From: Actinospineispora eucalypti
GTDB taxonomy: Bacteria; Actinomycetota; Actinomycetes; Mycobacteriales; Pseudonocardiaceae
Assembly: GCA_014208095.1 (NCBI GenBank)
Contig: JACHMT010000002.1
Coordinates: 930,001 to 994,000, forward strand
Reading direction: 5' to 3'
DNA: 64,000 nt
The position numbers and the translations under genes are program-made. Of this stretch, positions 56,323 to 64,000 are shown one piece after another. The notes under the pieces are model-generated. The model had not been told where the DNA came from, made no database searches, and was given only the letters and a program-made list of their open reading frames with translations. Each line of letters starts with the position of its first letter. Position 1 is the stretch's first letter.

Positions 56323-57662
56323 CAGTTGTTCCTGGTGAAGTCGACGTCCCTGGTCTCCGGGCCGGCGGCGGCGCCGGCCGCGCCGAGCAGCCCGCCGATG
56401 GCCAGCAGCACCACCGAGCCCAGCACATACGGCATGAACTCGCTCAGCCCGCCCAGGAAGAACGCATAGAACGACGGGATGATCACCGAGGCGCTGAAGC
56501 CGAGGCCGAACCCGGAGGCGCGCACGTCGGTGTGGAACCGCTCGTTGATGTACGGCAGCACCACCCCCCACGGCGCGGTGACCAGCACCGAGAACACGCA
56601 GACCAGCAGCACGATCACCCCGAGCGGCAGCTCCTCACCGGTGACCAGCACCCCGAGCAGCACCGAACCGACGGTGGCGATGAGCGGGCCGAGTATCACG
56701 AAGAACCGGCGCCGGCCGATCCGCTGGCCGATGATCCCCGAAGCGATGTAGCTGACCACCAGGCAGGCGTACGCGGCGAGCAGGGTCAACGTCAACTGGG
56801 TGCTGGTCAGCTTCAGGGTCGTGCGCAGCACGGTGGTCGGCAGGAACAGCGTGACCAGGTTCTGGGTCAGCCAGAAGCCGGTCATCATGGTGAACACCTG
56901 CAGGAAGCTGCGCCCGCTGGCGCCGGTGAACACGCTGCGCAGGGGGAACGACTTCTTCTCCGACTGCTCCCAGATCTCCGACTCGGACACCGTGCGCACG
57001 TAGTAGACGGCCAGCACGAACGCCAGCAGCGCGCCGAGCACGAACGGCACCCGCCAGCCCCAGACCGCGTACGGCGAGTCCGGCCCGGCCAGCGGGAACA
57101 GCGCGAAGCAGACCAGCCCGACCAGGTTGATGGCGATGTAGGCCAGCGGGAAGGCGGCCAGGATGATCCCGCCCAGCAGGCCTCGCTTGTGCTTGGGCGA
57201 GTACTCCATGGCCAGTGGCAGCGCGCCGGTATACCCGCCGCCGAGGCAGATGCCGTCCAGGAAGCGCAGCGCGATGAGCAGCCAGTACGAGGCGATGCCG
57301 ATGGTGGTGTAGCCGGGCACCAGGGCGATCAGCAGGGTGATCACGCCGAAACCGGTGACCGAGGCGATGGTGGTCTTGCGCCGGCCGATGCGGTCGGCCA
57401 GCGCGCCGAACACCGCCGCGCCCACCGGGCGGCCGATCAGCGTGGTGGCGAACACCAGCGAGGTGAAGATGCCGGCCTGGCCCGGCGACATCTGCGCCGG
57501 CTGGAAGTACATCAGCGCCGGGGTGAGGATCACCGTCGGCAGGTAGATGTCGAACATGTCCACGAACTCCGCGAAGAACGCGCCCCGAATGGCCGCGCGC
57601 CGCTTCCCGGCAAACTCCGCCGACTCCCGCTCCCGCTCCACGGTCTCGCCGCTGTTGGTCAT
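56322..57662 (-). CDS. MFS transporter, metabolite/H+ symporter type
   Basis: A 446-residue 12-TM transporter of the carboxylate-type MFS: FAEFVDMFDIYLPTVILTPA, GRPVGAAVFGALADRIGRRK (motif A), RFLDGICLGGGYTGALPLAM, YSPKHKRGLLGGIILAAFPL, PYINERFHTDVRASGFGLGF. ATG 57662 is chosen because GGTGGAG lies 6 nt upstream. It is first in the operon to 51383 and probably imports its substrate, likely a carboxylate. Confidence 0.9.
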   Translation of the reverse strand: MTNSGETVERERESAEFAGKRRAAIRGAFFAEFVDMFDIYLPTVILTPALMYFQPAQMSPGQAGIFTSLVFATTLIGRPVGAAVFGALADRIGRRKTTIASVTGFGVITLLIALVPGYTTIGIASYWLLIALRFLDGICLGGGYTGALPLAMEYSPKHKRGLLGGIILAAFPLAYIAINLVGLVCFALFPLAGPDSPYAVWGWRVPFVLGALLAFVLAVYYVRTVSESEIWEQSEKKSFPLRSVFTGASGRSFLQVFTMMTGFWLTQNLVTLFLPTTVLRTTLKLTSTQLTLTLLAAYACLVVSYIASGIIGQRIGRRRFFVILGPLIATVGSVLLGVLVTGEELPLGVIVLLVCVFSVLVTAPWGVVLPYINERFHTDVRASGFGLGFSASVIIPSFYAFFLGGLSEFMPYVLGSVVLLAIGGLLGAAGAAAGPETRDVDFTRNN

Positions 57663-57690
57663 CGCCCACTCCACCGCATCGTTGCGACAC

Positions 57691-57711
57691 ATTGTCAGCT
57701 CGTCTGACAAT
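57691..57711. promoter_or_regulatory. GntR-like operator 1: ATTGTCAG-N5-CTGACAAT
   Basis: A perfect 8-bp inverted repeat with a 5-base spacer between the transporter start and the divergent hydrolase. FCD-type GntR regulators bind short inverted repeats of this kind. The reverse strand contains TTGTCAGAC, shared with the site at 57755. Confidence 0.7.
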
Positions 57712-57754
57712 CTGCTAGGAACTTAAGCGGGCTCACCTGATCGAGTCAAGATGC

Positions 57755-57765
57755 TTGTCAGACAG
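57755..57765. promoter_or_regulatory. GntR-like operator 2: TTGTCAGACAG
   Basis: It holds TGTC-A-GACA, an inverted repeat around one base, and shares TTGTCAGAC with operator 1. Next to it GTCTTACGAT may be the hydrolase -10, 23 nt before ATG 57788. Confidence 0.65.
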
Positions 57766-57787
57766 TCTTACGATCTCGGAGGCGCTC

Positions 57788-59023
57788 ATGACCCCGACCC
57801 ACCAGGAAGCGCTCGACGCCGTAGCGGGCATCCCGCCGGACGCACTGCCCGCCTGCCACCCGTGGCGCGCCCTACTGGAGATCGGCCCCCTCCGGGTGGG
57901 CGTGCACGCCGAGGACCGCCGGCTGACCCTCTCCGACCAGGTCACCATCAACTCCAGCTGGGACTTCGAGTTCACCGTTTCCCGGCGGGAGTGGGCGGAG
58001 TTCGTCACGCGGCCCACCGGCCGGGGCCTCACCTCCGCGCAGGCGCTGGTCGCCACCCGGGGCGCGGACCGGGTCCGGGGCAGCCGGGAGATCTGGGCCC
58101 GCGCCGCCGGGACGCTGGACCTGCTGCTGGAGGCCCTGCGCGACCGGGTCCGTCCGGCCGAGCCGCCACGCCCCGACCCGACGCCGCCACCGCCCGGCCT
58201 GAGCCCGATCGAGGGCCGGTACCTGCACGTCGCGGTCGACGGTGAGCCGAGGAGGATCTACTTCGAGGCCGCCGGGAACGGCCGCCCGCTGCTGTGCCTG
58301 CACACGGCGGGCGCGGACTCCCGGCAGTTCCGCCACCTGCTCGAGGACGCCACCCTGACCAGCCGTTACCGGGTGATCGCGTTCGACATGCCCTGGCACG
58401 GGCGGTCCGACCCGCCGGACGACTGGCGGCACCGGCGGTACGCCCTCACCACCCGGACCTACGCGGCCACCGTGCTCGCCGTGATGGACGCACTGGAGCT
58501 GACCGAGCTGGTGCTGATGGGCTGCTCCATGGGCGGCGCCATCGCCCTGTACCTGGCCAGCACCCAGGGCGAGCGGTTCACCGCGGTGTGCGCGCTGGAG
58601 GGCGGCCTGGGCAACCCGGGCCGGTTCGTGGACTGGACCCACCGCGCCGACGTCGACCACTCGGCGTTCCTGACCAGCTGGGTCGGCGGCCTGATCGCGC
58701 CGGGCAGCCCGCCCGGACCGCGGGCTCAGACGCTGTGGGGCTACGCGCAGTCGGGCCCCGGCGTCTACCAGGGCGACACGCACTTCTACTCCCGCGACCT
58801 GCCCGAACTGGCCGCCGACCTGGGGCCGGCCAAGTGCCCGCTGTACGTGTTCAGCGGCGAGTACGACTACTCGGCCACCACCGAGATGAGCCGCGCGGCG
58901 GCGGAGAAACTGGGCGGCACCCTGATCGAGATGCCCGGGCGCGGCCACTTCCCCATGTCCGAGAACCCAGCGGCATTTGCGGAGGACGTCTTCCCGCTGT
59001 TGCTGCGACTGGCCGAGGGTTAG
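57788..59023 (+). CDS. Alpha/beta hydrolase with extra N-terminal domain
   Basis: A 411-residue protein. Residues 1-125 are an extra domain (ALDAVAGIPPDALPACHPWR, DQVTINSSWDFEFTVSRREW), then a Pro-rich linker and an alpha/beta hydrolase (FEAAGNGRPLLCLHTAGADS, nucleophile Ser near 250 in LMGCSMGGAIALY, YVFSGEYDYSATTEM, and PGRGHFPMSENP His). ATG 57788 has CGGAGG 6 nt upstream. It is divergent from the catabolic operon and probably under the same GntR. The N domain is not recognised. Confidence 0.87.
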   Translation: MTPTHQEALDAVAGIPPDALPACHPWRALLEIGPLRVGVHAEDRRLTLSDQVTINSSWDFEFTVSRREWAEFVTRPTGRGLTSAQALVATRGADRVRGSREIWARAAGTLDLLLEALRDRVRPAEPPRPDPTPPPPGLSPIEGRYLHVAVDGEPRRIYFEAAGNGRPLLCLHTAGADSRQFRHLLEDATLTSRYRVIAFDMPWHGRSDPPDDWRHRRYALTTRTYAATVLAVMDALELTELVLMGCSMGGAIALYLASTQGERFTAVCALEGGLGNPGRFVDWTHRADVDHSAFLTSWVGGLIAPGSPPGPRAQTLWGYAQSGPGVYQGDTHFYSRDLPELAADLGPAKCPLYVFSGEYDYSATTEMSRAAAEKLGGTLIEMPGRGHFPMSENPAAFAEDVFPLLLRLAEG

Positions 59024-60348
59024 AGGGTTGCTCGGGCGCGGCGGGCGCGGTCCCCTGCCTCCCGCACCACCCGTTCCTCGTCCAGGGTGGTCAGGACCCG
59101 GTTGCGGACGACCACGCGGCCGTCCACCAGGACGGTGTGCACGTCGGCGGCCCGGGCCGAGTAGACCAGGGCAACCAGCGGGTCGTGCGCCGGGGTCAGG
59201 TGCGGGGCGCGCAGGTCGGTGAGCACCAGGTCGGCCAGGTAGCCGGGTCGCAGCTGGCCGAGCCGGTCGCCGAGGCCGATCGCCCGCGCACCGCCGTGCG
59301 TGGCCATCCGGAACACCTCCTCCGCGACCACCACACCCGGCTGCCGGGTCACCGCCTTCTGCAGCAGCGCCGCGTACTTCATGGTCTCGAACATGTCCTG
59401 CCCGTTGTTGCACGCGGGGCCGTCGCAGGCCAGGCCGAGGGGGATGCCCGCCTCGCGCAGCTTGGGCAGGGGCGCCACGCCCGAGGCGAGCAGCATGTTG
59501 CTGGTCGGGTCATGGATCACCGGGGAACCGGCCTCCGCTATCAGCTGGATGTCCCGCTCGGAAAGGTGCACGCAGTGGTTGAGCATGACCCCGGGGCCGA
59601 GGGCGCCCACGTGGGCGAGCATCTCCACATTGCTGAACCCGGTGTTCTCCCGGACCAGGTCGTTGTACTCCGGGGTTTCGGCGGTGTGCAGGTGCAGCTG
59701 GACGCCGTAGGTGGCCGACAGCTCCACCGCGTCCCGGAAGGACGCCTCGCTGGAGCCCCACGGCACCAGCGGGCCGGCGCCGACCCGGGTCCGGCCGTCC
59801 AGCGGCCAGGCCTCGATGAGCTTCTCGGTCCGCGCGACCACCTCCGACCGGCTCTCCACGAACCCGTCGAAGAAGGTCACGTCGTTGCTGCACCGGAACA
59901 GCACCGAGCGCAGACCGGAGCGGTCCAGGGCCCTGGCGGCGAGCTGGTCCACCTCCCGCTCGTAGTGTGGCGAGAAGAACACCTCACAGATCGTGGTGTT
60001 TCCGGCCTTCAGGTTCTCCACCGCACCGAGCTCCATGCTGAGCGCGTAGTCGCGCGGCTCCAGCGCCCGCATGAGCGGCACCTGCCAGTCGGACAGCCAG
60101 CTCAACAGATCACGGTCGGCGCCCAGGGTTCGGCCGTAGATCATGCACAGGTGGGTGTGCGCGTTCACGAAACCGGGCGTGACCAGCATGCCGGTCGCAT
60201 CGATCACCTGGTCCGCCGGGCCGTCGGGCTCACCCTCCCCGACGCCGACGATGGTGTTGCCGTCGATCAGCACCCAGCCGGGTTCCAGTGGCGGACGGCC
60301 CTGCTCGGCCGTGAGCACGGTTCCACCACGCACCAACAAGGTCGGCAC
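59020..60348 (-). CDS. Amidohydrolase, chlorohydrolase/deaminase (ATZ/TRZ) type
   Basis: A 442-residue metal-dependent hydrolase. Metal ligands: VNAHTHLCMIYG near residue 66, LHLHTAETPEYN near 218, VMLNHCVHLSERD and LGLACDGPACNNGQDMF (Asp). The composition matches atrazine-type hydrolases and MTA/adenosine-like deaminases. Substrate is unknown. GTG 60348 has GGGGAGGGG 6 nt upstream. Confidence 0.9.
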   Translation of the reverse strand: MPTLLVRGGTVLTAEQGRPPLEPGWVLIDGNTIVGVGEGEPDGPADQVIDATGMLVTPGFVNAHTHLCMIYGRTLGADRDLLSWLSDWQVPLMRALEPRDYALSMELGAVENLKAGNTTICEVFFSPHYEREVDQLAARALDRSGLRSVLFRCSNDVTFFDGFVESRSEVVARTEKLIEAWPLDGRTRVGAGPLVPWGSSEASFRDAVELSATYGVQLHLHTAETPEYNDLVRENTGFSNVEMLAHVGALGPGVMLNHCVHLSERDIQLIAEAGSPVIHDPTSNMLLASGVAPLPKLREAGIPLGLACDGPACNNGQDMFETMKYAALLQKAVTRQPGVVVAEEVFRMATHGGARAIGLGDRLGQLRPGYLADLVLTDLRAPHLTPAHDPLVALVYSARAADVHTVLVDGRVVVRNRVLTTLDEERVVREAGDRARRARATL

Positions 60349-60393
60349 GATTGACCCCTCCCCTAGTGGATCTCAATCTGTACCGGGTCTGCA

Positions 60394-60417
60394 CCGGACG
60401 CGCCGAGCGGCGTCCGG
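60394..60417. other. GC-rich hairpin between amidohydrolase and methyltransferase genes
   Basis: CCGGACGC (60394-60401) and GCGTCCGG (60410-60417) form an 8-bp stem with an 8-base loop, extended by CAC/GTG with one bulged base. It lies in the divergent intergenic region (60349-60477), so it is not a 3' terminator of either gene; it may be a regulatory site. Confidence 0.55.
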
Positions 60418-60477
60418 GTGAAAGGTCTCGTGGTCATGTTATTTTTTGCGTAGTTAATTGATCTCCCGGGACGGTGG

Positions 60478-61263
60478 ATGGAAGAGATCAACTTCGACGT
60501 GCCCCAGTCCGCGCGGATCTGGAACTACTGGATGGGCGGCAAGGACAACTATCCGGTCGACCGCGCGGCCGGTGACGCCTGGGCGGCGATCCAGCCGGAG
60601 ATCGTGGACATCGCCAGGCAGTCCCGGCAGTTCCTCATCCGGACGGTGCGCTACCTGGCCGAAGAGGCCGGCATTCGCCAGTTCCTGGACATCGGCACCG
60701 GCCTGCCCACCCTGCAGAACACTCACGAGGTGGCCCAAGCCATCGCGCCGGAGTCCCGGGTGGTGTACGTCGACAACGACCCGCTGGTGCTGGCCCACGC
60801 CCGCGCGCTGCTGGTGAACACGACCCCGGAGGGCGTCACCACCTACGTCGAGGCGGACTACCACGCCCCCAGCCTGATCGTGGCCGACGCGCGCAACATC
60901 CTGAACTTCAACGAGCCGGTCGCGGTCATGTTCATGGGCGTGCTCGGCCACGTGGCCGAGTACCAGCGCGCCCGGGAGATCGTGGCCCGGGTGGTCGACT
61001 CCACCCCCACCGGCAGCACCCTGACGCTGTGGGAGAACACCAACCTCACCGAGTCCGCCCGGCTGGCCGCGAGCGAGTACCCGGACAGCGGGGCCGTGCC
61101 CTACCGGCTCTGTTCGGTGGAGCAGGTCGCCGGCTTCTTCAAGAGCATGGAGCTGATCGAGCCGGGCGTGGTACCGATCAACCACTGGCGCCCGAACCGG
61201 ATCGAGGTGGGCACTCTCCCGGCCGGCATCGACGCCTACGGCGCGGTCGGCCGCAAGGTCTGA
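60478..61263 (+). CDS. SAM-dependent methyltransferase, DUF574 family
   Basis: A 261-residue actinobacterial methyltransferase: SARIWNYWMGGKDNYPVDRA at the N terminus (family hallmark), QFLDIGTGLPTLQNTHEVA SAM site near residue 70-88, VVYVDNDPLVLAHARALL, and HVEADY-like YVEADYHAP. Many copies occur in actinomycetes; substrate unknown. ATG 60478. A TAGTTA at about 60451 may be its -10. Confidence 0.93.
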   Translation: MEEINFDVPQSARIWNYWMGGKDNYPVDRAAGDAWAAIQPEIVDIARQSRQFLIRTVRYLAEEAGIRQFLDIGTGLPTLQNTHEVAQAIAPESRVVYVDNDPLVLAHARALLVNTTPEGVTTYVEADYHAPSLIVADARNILNFNEPVAVMFMGVLGHVAEYQRAREIVARVVDSTPTGSTLTLWENTNLTESARLAASEYPDSGAVPYRLCSVEQVAGFFKSMELIEPGVVPINHWRPNRIEVGTLPAGIDAYGAVGRKV

Positions 61264-61267
61264 TCTC

Positions 61268-62887
61268 CTACCAGGGCCGGGTGATCAGCCCGCGCAGCCG
61301 CTGTCCGGGCGTCGGGGCGAGCAGCCGGCCGGCCACCAGGTGTCCGGATGCGCCGCCGAGGCCGGCCCCGGGGTGGGTGGCCGCCCCGATGTGCCACAGC
61401 CGGGGCACCGGCGTGGCGTGGCCGGGCACGGCGGCCAGCGGGCGCCAGAGGAAGCTCTGGTCCAGCTCGGCCGAGCCGGCGTACGGGTCGCCGCACAGCG
61501 CGTTCGGGTTGTACCCGGCCAGGTCGGCCGGGGTGATCACGTCCATGCCCACGACCAGCTCGGCCAGCCCCGGCGCCTGCGCCGCCACCCGGTCCAGCAC
61601 CCGCCGGGCGTAGCCGGTGGCCAGCTCCGGGCTCCAGCCGCCGCTGGTGTCCAGTTCCCCGGCCGAATCGCCGACCGGCGCGAACGGCACCTCCTGCAGC
61701 TGCAGCCACAACGCCGCCTTGCCGTCCGGCACCCGCGACGGGTCCAGCACGTGCTGCTGGCCGACCACCACGGTGGGCCGGCGGGGCAGCAACCCGGCCT
61801 CGGCCTCCGCGCAGGCGATCCCGGTGGAGCCGGAACCGTCGCTCAGGTGCACCAGCGGCACCCCGGCCAGCGCCGGGTCACGCCAGGGCACCGGCCCGGA
61901 CAGCGCCACATGCACCTGCATGGCCGCCCGGCCCGGCCGGTAGCGCAGCGCGGCCGAGTGCACCTCGGCGGACACGGCGCCGGCCGGCAGCAGCTCGCCG
62001 TACAGCGCGGGCGGGGTCACCGAGGCCAGCACGGCCTGCTCGGCGGCCAGGCTCCACCCCTCGCCGGCCACCCCGCCGGCACCCCCGTCGCGCAGCTCGA
62101 TCCGGGCCACCCGCCGGCCGGTGTGCACCCGGACACCCAGCTCGTCGAGCAGCCGTTCCCACGCGGTCACGAAGTTCCCCGCGCCGCCGACCACCACCGG
62201 AAGCCCGGCCGCGTGCAGGGTCGCCGCGAAGATCGGCACCATCAGCCCACCGGAGGCGCTGTCCGGCGCCAGCCCGCCGTGCAGCAACCACGGCGCCCAC
62301 AGCCGGTCCGCCTCCGGGCCCCGGAAGTGGGTGCGCAGCCACGCTCGCCCGGAGGTGGCGACGTCCCTGGCGTACCCGGTCAGCTCGGCCCGGCCGCCGG
62401 CGCGGGCCAGGCCCCACAGCGGGGCGAGCGCGTCCAGCGAGCGGAGCTCGGTGCCGAGCAGCCCGCCGATGTGTGCCGCGTGCGCGCCGAAGCGGGCCAC
62501 CGCCGCCCGGTACGCGTCCCGGTCCGCCGGCTCGGTGAAGCCGGCCACGGTGGCCTCCAGGTCCCGGTGGGCGATGGTCACCGAGCCGTCGTCGGCCACC
62601 GAGCCGGTGAGCGGGCCGTCGGCATTGGCGTAGGCCAGGCCGTGGCGGTGCAGGTCGGCGCCGAACTGGGCGTACACCGGGCCGCTGACGAACAGCGGGT
62701 GCCAGGACGACCACGTGTCGTGCACGTACCCGGGGACGGTGCGCTCCCCCGAGCCGATGAACCCGCCGATCCGGTCGTGCGCCTCGACCAGCGCCACCGA
62801 CCGGCCCGCCTTGGCCAGCCGGGCGGCGGCGGCCATCCCGTTGATTCCAGCGCCGACGACTACTACGTCGGCCGTCTCCCGCGACAT
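61268..62887 (-). CDS. Phytoene-desaturase-like FAD oxidoreductase
   Basis: A 539-residue flavoprotein: VVVVGAGINGMAAAARLAKA (FAD site, residues 8-27), VEAHDRIGGFIGSGE, GSTGIACAEAEAGL-type middle, and C-terminal HIGAATHPGAGLGGASGHLV, the signature of the carotenoid/phytoene desaturase-like (COG1233) family. No carotenoid genes are near, so the substrate is unknown. It is 7 nt after the copper ATPase on the same strand, so it may be read through from it. ATG 62887. Confidence 0.88.
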   Translation of the reverse strand: MSRETADVVVVGAGINGMAAAARLAKAGRSVALVEAHDRIGGFIGSGERTVPGYVHDTWSSWHPLFVSGPVYAQFGADLHRHGLAYANADGPLTGSVADDGSVTIAHRDLEATVAGFTEPADRDAYRAAVARFGAHAAHIGGLLGTELRSLDALAPLWGLARAGGRAELTGYARDVATSGRAWLRTHFRGPEADRLWAPWLLHGGLAPDSASGGLMVPIFAATLHAAGLPVVVGGAGNFVTAWERLLDELGVRVHTGRRVARIELRDGGAGGVAGEGWSLAAEQAVLASVTPPALYGELLPAGAVSAEVHSAALRYRPGRAAMQVHVALSGPVPWRDPALAGVPLVHLSDGSGSTGIACAEAEAGLLPRRPTVVVGQQHVLDPSRVPDGKAALWLQLQEVPFAPVGDSAGELDTSGGWSPELATGYARRVLDRVAAQAPGLAELVVGMDVITPADLAGYNPNALCGDPYAGSAELDQSFLWRPLAAVPGHATPVPRLWHIGAATHPGAGLGGASGHLVAGRLLAPTPGQRLRGLITRPW

Positions 62888-62894
62888 GCGTACA

Positions 62895-64000
62895 TCATTC
62901 TGGACCGTTGCTGAGAGGTTGGAACCGGCGCAGGCGGAGGCTGTTGGTCACCACGAACACCGAGCTGAGCGCCATGGCCGCGCCGGCGAGCATCGGGTTC
63001 AGCAGGCCGGCGGCGGCCAGCGGCAGGGCGGCCACGTTGTAGGCGAAGGCCCAGAACAGGTTGCCCTTGATGGTGGCCAGGGTGCGCCGGGCCAGCCGGA
63101 TCGCGTCGGCGGCCACCCGCAGGTCGCCGCGCACCAGGGTCAGGTCGCTGGCCTCGATGGCCGCGTCGGTGCCGGTTCCCATGGCCAGCCCGAGGTCGGC
63201 CTGGGCCAGCGCGGCGGCGTCGTTCACCCCGTCGCCGACCATGGCGACCACCTTGCCCTGGTCCTGCAGGCGCTTCACCACGTCCAGCTTCTGCGCCGGC
63301 AGCACCTCGGCGATCACCGTCTCCGGACCGGGGTCGATGCCGACCTCGGCGGCCACGGTGCGCGCCACCTCGGCGTTGTCCCCGGTCAGCAGCACCGGGG
63401 TGAGCCCGAGCGCGCGCAGCTGGGCGATCGCCGCGCGGGAGGTGGGCTTGACGGTGTCGGCCACCACCAGCACCGCGCGCGCCCGGCCGTCCCACGCCAC
63501 CGCGACCGCCGTGCCCCGCGCCTCGCCGGCCCGCGCGGCCGCCGCGAGCGGCTCCGGCAGCGGCTGGCTCCACTGCTCCAACAGCGCCGGCCGGCCGACC
63601 AGCACGGCGTGGCCGTCCACCACACCCCGCACGCCGAGCCCCTCGCTGTTGGCGAACTCCTGGACCGGGGGCAGCGCGCCGAGCCGGGCCGAGGCGGCGC
63701 GCGCGATGGCGGCGGCGATCGGGTGCTCGGAGGCGTGCTCCACGGCGCCGGCCAGGCGCAGCGCCTCTTCCTCGGTGACGCCCTCGGCGGTGTGCACCTC
63801 GACCAGCGACATCTTCCCGGAGGTCACGGTGCCGGTCTTGTCCAGCACCACGGTGTCCACCCGGCGGGTCGACTCCAGCACCTCGGGTCCCTTGATCAGG
63901 ATGCCCAGCTGGGCGCCCCGGCCGGTGCCCACCAACAGGGCAGTCGGGGTCGCCAGGCCCAGGGCGCACGGGCAGGCGATGATCAGTACCGCCACCGAGG
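62895..64000 (-). CDS. copA: Copper-translocating P-type ATPase, C-terminal part (partial)
   Basis: The last 367 or so residues of a P1B ATPase: CPC metal motif in LIIACPCALGLATPTAL, phosphorylation site DKTGTVTSG, SEHPIAAAI nucleotide-binding HP motif, GDNAEVA, GDGVNDAAAL hinge, and two final TM helices. CPC with these motifs points to Cu(I) export. The gene continues past the window end; the N-terminal metal-binding domain and first TMs are not seen. Confidence 0.92.
   Translation of the reverse strand, partial: SVAVLIIACPCALGLATPTALLVGTGRGAQLGILIKGPEVLESTRRVDTVVLDKTGTVTSGKMSLVEVHTAEGVTEEEALRLAGAVEHASEHPIAAAIARAASARLGALPPVQEFANSEGLGVRGVVDGHAVLVGRPALLEQWSQPLPEPLAAAARAGEARGTAVAVAWDGRARAVLVVADTVKPTSRAAIAQLRALGLTPVLLTGDNAEVARTVAAEVGIDPGPETVIAEVLPAQKLDVVKRLQDQGKVVAMVGDGVNDAAALAQADLGLAMGTGTDAAIEASDLTLVRGDLRVAADAIRLARRTLATIKGNLFWAFAYNVAALPLAAAGLLNPMLAGAAMALSSVFVVTNSLRLRRFQPLSNGPE

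Noticed and set aside
60394..60417. Rho-independent terminator.
   Set aside because: It lies between divergent gene starts, where no transcript ends, so it is reported only as a hairpin.

Overview
The window is about 72% G+C by eye, with GTG/TTG starts, many apparently leaderless promoters (a TAnnnT box 6-8 nt before the start codon) and lineage-typical families (DUF222 HNH endonuclease, DUF574 methyltransferase, DUF5313, an AfsR/SARP regulator, fused CysN/C). It suggests an actinomycete, most likely of the Pseudonocardiaceae; the genus cannot be fixed from the sequence. No rRNA, tRNA, CRISPR or intact insertion sequence was seen.

1-6 kb: the end of hypA, then hypB and an orphan sensor kinase; a 22-bp tandem repeat beside a decapitated TetR gene; a LacI regulator, an FKBP prolyl isomerase, an ACC deaminase and, divergently, an XRE-cupin regulator. 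6-22.6 kb: a nitrile/nitrogen-starvation region. It carries most of the conserved genes that elsewhere surround a nitrilase (AIR-synthase-like, MSMEG_0568 radical SAM, MSMEG_0565 glycosyltransferase, MSMEG_0567 acetyltransferase, MSMEG_0572 protein). No nitrilase is present. In its place are a cobalt-type nitrile hydratase (beta, alpha, activator), a DUF1116/AllG protein, an FdrA/AllF protein and a carbamate kinase, next to a large SARP regulator. 22.7-28.5 kb: a six-gene operon with a phosphosulfolactate-synthase-like enzyme, two aspartase/fumarase-superfamily lyases, a PLP enzyme and two unknown proteins. This combination resembles bacterial coenzyme M biosynthesis. 28.6-37 kb: OsmC, larE-larB-larC (nickel-pincer cofactor), a DUF222 HNH protein, and cysD-cysNC-cysQ (sulfate activation).

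37-51 kb: an isonitrile-hydratase-like protein, a small secreted protein, cupin and GlxA-type genes, an encapsulin with a hemerythrin cargo bearing a canonical targeting tail, a hydrolase-monooxygenase pair, MarR, EamA and MocR genes, a Tat-exported epoxide hydrolase and small membrane proteins. 51.4-57.7 kb: one tightly overlapping eight-gene catabolic operon (MFS transporter, lactonase, two HIBADH-type dehydrogenases, two CMD-family proteins, cupin, FCD-type GntR), divergent from an alpha/beta hydrolase across a promoter with GntR-like operators. 59-64 kb: an amidohydrolase, a DUF574 methyltransferase, a phytoene-desaturase-like flavoprotein and the 3' part of a copper P-type ATPase gene.

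Two systems stand out: the nitrile hydratase/AllF-AllG/carbamate kinase rebuild of the nitrilase cluster, and the CoM-like sulfonate operon next to sulfate activation. A palindromic CACTATAGTG-like element lies at the -10 region of several of these operons and may tie them into one regulon. A 42-bp palindrome inserted in frame inside a dehydrogenase gene is a third unusual signal.
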